Shown here: piece by piece, positions 31,944 to 33,769 of the stretch | How the letters are laid out: the number at the start of each line of letters is the position of its first letter | Position numbering within the stretch: the first letter of the stretch is position 1 | Assembly (NCBI GenBank): GCA_937926265.1 | Contig: CALAZS010000190.1 | Location: 1-33,769 of the forward strand | Length of the DNA stretch: 33,769 bases | DNA from: an uncultured Gammaproteobacteria bacterium | GTDB lineage: Bacteria; Pseudomonadota; Gammaproteobacteria; Chromatiales; Chromatiaceae | Direction of reading: 5' to 3' | The notes under the pieces: generated by a model | What the model was told of the DNA's origin: nothing | The model's input: only the letters and a program-made list of their open reading frames with translations | Databases searched by the model: none | Made by a program: the position numbers and the translations under genes

Positions 31944-32031
31944 TTTCTTCCGAAAGACGCCGTAAATACTTCCCTGTAGGCTTGTCTTCGCCATCCTTGG
32001 CCCGGCTTAGCTTAGGCACTTTCTTCAGAAA
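31944..32031 (+). repeat. Structured intergenic repeat, copy A
   Basis: An 88-nt element, bounded by TTTCTTCC at one end and TTTCTTCAGAAA at the other, with two internal short palindromes: TAC-TTCCCT-GTA (31967-31978) and GCC-ATCCTT-GGC (31990-32001). It aligns with the reverse complement of copy B over its whole length, including GACGC-GTAAA and GGCACTTTCTTC. Confidence 0.8.
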
Positions 32032-32087
32032 CATCTGGTTATTCCCTCTGTTACGAATAGTGGAAATAGACAAAAGCTGGCAGTGTA

Positions 32088-32166
32088 TTTTCTGGAAGAA
32101 GTGTCTGCAGCAGGGATGCTGCAGTCAAGCGCCCATGGATGGGTTTACAGCGTCTTCTGGAAGAAA
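32088..32166 (-). repeat. Structured intergenic repeat, copy B (inverted)
   Basis: A 79-nt inverted copy of the same element. Read on the minus strand it contains CCC-ATCCAT-GGG (plus-strand 32132-32143) and a 7-bp stem around ATCCCT (plus-strand 32105-32124). The outer and linker sequence matches copy A, while the stem bases differ and stay complementary. It ends 48 bp before the eno start. Confidence 0.8.
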
Positions 32167-32214
32167 AAATCTGCTAGCAAAGAAATTTAAATTTTAATAA
32201 ACAGGAAAGAAGAA

Positions 32215-33495
32215 ATGTCTGAAATAGTTGATATCCGAGCCCGCGAAATTCTTGATTCCCGAGGTAACCCCACAATCGAAGCAGATGTCATCACTGCAGA
32301 TGGCGCAATCGGTCGCGCGGTAGCACCTTCAGGTGCATCAACCGGTTCTCGTGAAGCCCTGGAATTACGTGATGGTGATAAAAGCCGTTTTCTTGGCAAA
32401 GGTGTTTTAAAAGCAGTCGGTAACGTCAATGGTGAAATTCGTGACAAGTTACTCGGTATGGCAGTTGAAAGCCAGGAAGAAATAGATCAGACAATGATTG
32501 ACCTGGATGGCACGGAAAACAAATCTCGCCTGGGTGCCAATGCCACATTGGCCGTTTCCCTGGCCTGTGCTCACGCAACTGCCCAGGAAAAAGCCATGCC
32601 ATTGTATCAGTCACTTGGAAACGGCGATTACATGCTGCCTGTGCCAATGATGAATATTATCAACGGCGGTGAGCATGCCGACAACAGCGTTGATATCCAG
32701 GAATTCATGATTCTGCCGGTAGCTGCCAGCAATGTGAGAGAGGCTATTCGTTATGGTGCAGAAGTTTTTCACGCATTGAAATCTGTTTTAGGTGCCAAAG
32801 GCCTGGCTACTACTGTAGGTGATGAAGGTGGATTTGCCCCAAACTTAAGTTCCAACGAGGAAGCATTGGAAGTTATTCTGCAGGCAATCGAAAAAGCTGG
32901 TTTCAGCGCCGGTAAAGACATTTACCTGGGTCTGGATGTGGCAAGTTCTGAATTCTACAAGGATGGAACCTATACTCTGGCATCTGAAGGTAAATCTTTT
33001 GATTCAGCGGGTTTTATTGATTACCTGGCAGCATGGGTTGATCAATATCCAATTATTTCAATTGAAGACGGTATGGATGAAAGCGACTGGGATGGCTGGA
33101 AACTGCTTACTGATAAACTTGGTGATAAAATCCAGCTTGTTGGTGATGACCTGTTTGTTACCAATACCAAAATCCTGAAAGAAGGCATCGATAAAGGTAT
33201 TGCCAACTCCATTCTAATTAAATTCAACCAGATCGGAACGCTCACCGAAACACTTAACTCTATTAACATGGCACACGATGCCAACTATTCAGCTGTTGTC
33301 TCTCACCGTTCCGGTGAAACTGAAGATACAACGATTGCTGATCTTGTGGTCGCTACAGGCACGGGTCAGATTAAAACAGGTTCTCTTTCACGTTCTGATC
33401 GTGTAGCCAAGTACAATCAGTTGATGCGTATTGAAGACCAGTTGGGGGCAGACGCCAAATATGCAGGCTTTGGAGCCTTTCCCGGTTTGAAATGA
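32215..33495 (+). CDS. eno: Enolase
   Basis: A 426-residue glycolytic enzyme interconverting 2-phosphoglycerate and phosphoenolpyruvate. Signatures are 'AREILDSRGNPT', 'PSGASTGSREA', the metal ligands in 'LGLDVASSEFY' and 'SIEDGMDESDW', 'VGDDLFVTN' and the catalytic loops 'ILIKFNQIGTLTET' and 'VVSHRSGETED'. The start has a GGAAAG Shine-Dalgarno. ftsB starts 10 bp after the stop codon. Confidence 0.99.
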   Translation: MSEIVDIRAREILDSRGNPTIEADVITADGAIGRAVAPSGASTGSREALELRDGDKSRFLGKGVLKAVGNVNGEIRDKLLGMAVESQEEIDQTMIDLDGTENKSRLGANATLAVSLACAHATAQEKAMPLYQSLGNGDYMLPVPMMNIINGGEHADNSVDIQEFMILPVAASNVREAIRYGAEVFHALKSVLGAKGLATTVGDEGGFAPNLSSNEEALEVILQAIEKAGFSAGKDIYLGLDVASSEFYKDGTYTLASEGKSFDSAGFIDYLAAWVDQYPIISIEDGMDESDWDGWKLLTDKLGDKIQLVGDDLFVTNTKILKEGIDKGIANSILIKFNQIGTLTETLNSINMAHDANYSAVVSHRSGETEDTTIADLVVATGTGQIKTGSLSRSDRVAKYNQLMRIEDQLGADAKYAGFGAFPGLK

Positions 33496-33505
33496 GTGAG
33501 CGCCA

Positions 33506-33769
33506 TTGCGTATTCTGCTTGTTTTTCTTTTGCTGATCTTTTTTGCACTCCAATACCGCTTGTGGGTTGGAGAGGGCAGTTATGCCGAAGTGGTGCATCT
33601 GCAAAATGAGATAGATCTAAAGAAACAGGACCTGGATCGTATGCAAAAGGAAAACAGGCAACTCAGGGCCGAAATTGAAGATTTAAAAAGCGGTCTCGCT
33701 GCTGTTGAAGAAAGAGCCAGAAATGACCTCGGTATGATTAAGGAAGGTGAGGTTTATTTTCAGATTGTT
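33506..33769 (+). CDS. ftsB: Cell division protein FtsB (3' truncated by window end)
   Basis: 88 residues are visible before the window ends; E. coli FtsB has about 103. The start is the TTG at 33506, because a TGA lies in frame three codons upstream and no ATG is available. The product starts with a membrane segment ('ILLVFLLLIFFALQYRLWVG'). A Leu-zipper-like coiled coil follows ('VVHLQNEIDLKKQDLDRMQKENRQL'), then 'EERARNDLGMIKEGEVYFQIV', typical of FtsB. It forms the FtsQBL divisome complex. Its place right after eno is standard in Gammaproteobacteria. Confidence 0.93.
   Translation, partial: MRILLVFLLLIFFALQYRLWVGEGSYAEVVHLQNEIDLKKQDLDRMQKENRQLRAEIEDLKSGLAAVEERARNDLGMIKEGEVYFQIV

Noticed and set aside
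31982..32197. 71-residue ORF between kdsA and eno
   Set aside because: It lies entirely within the inverted repeat pair and its sequence follows from the repeat; no ribosome binding site or family is evident.

Overview
The window looks like chromosome of a free-living, sulfur-oxidising gammaproteobacterium. The basis is the pyrG-kdsA-eno-ftsB order typical of Gammaproteobacteria, a Tat-exported SoxY with SoxZ, a probable sulfur globule protein, a cbb3 oxidase operon (ccoNOQP plus ccoG and ccoH) and an FNR-type regulator. The genus cannot be fixed from the sequence. The stretch from about 1.7 to 10 kb looks AT-richer than the rest (judged by eye, not computed).

Layout. 1-1.6 kb: the end of a Pro/Ala/Glu-rich membrane protein with an apparent frameshift, a convergent lipoprotein gene, and tRNA-Pro(GGG). 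1.7-7.3 kb: a sensory island. It holds a CarH/AerR-like cobalamin-binding protein whose MerR-type DNA-binding domain appears decayed, a small Cys-containing protein, a MASE3 histidine kinase ending in a CZB zinc-binding domain, and on the other strand a MASE1-coiled-coil-BLUF blue-light receptor followed by a small acidic protein. A perfect FNR box lies upstream of the BLUF gene. 7.6-10 kb: accessory genes (DUF5610-like protein, Nif11-like leader peptide, GNAT acetyltransferase, membrane-anchored coiled-coil protein).

10-11 kb: soxYZ, with a near-consensus FNR box placed exactly as in a class II activated promoter, then a run of consecutive hairpins. 11.2-20 kb: a membrane-lipid cluster. A three-part LplT-PlsC-Aas fusion, a polytopic membrane protein and a PspA/IM30-like protein face an XRE-type regulator, a five-segment membrane protein and a membrane-anchored serine lipase. 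I infer a phospholipid turnover and envelope-maintenance function. 20.2-22.2 kb: a lipoprotein, a LolA-like exported protein and a small exported partner.

22.3-28.6 kb: ccoN-ccoO-ccoQ-ccoP, ccoG, ccoH and fnr, all on the minus strand, with an FNR box and a correctly spaced -10 element in the fnr-ccoN gap. 28.7-29.2 kb: the sulfur globule protein gene. 29.4-33.8 kb: pyrG-kdsA-eno-ftsB. The kdsA-eno gap carries two inverted copies of a structured repeat whose hairpin loops are conserved while the stems vary.

The most interesting points are the light, oxygen and redox sensory island, the three FNR boxes linking BLUF, soxYZ and the oxidase, the membrane-lipid cluster, the orphan Nif11-like peptide and the covarying repeat pair before eno.
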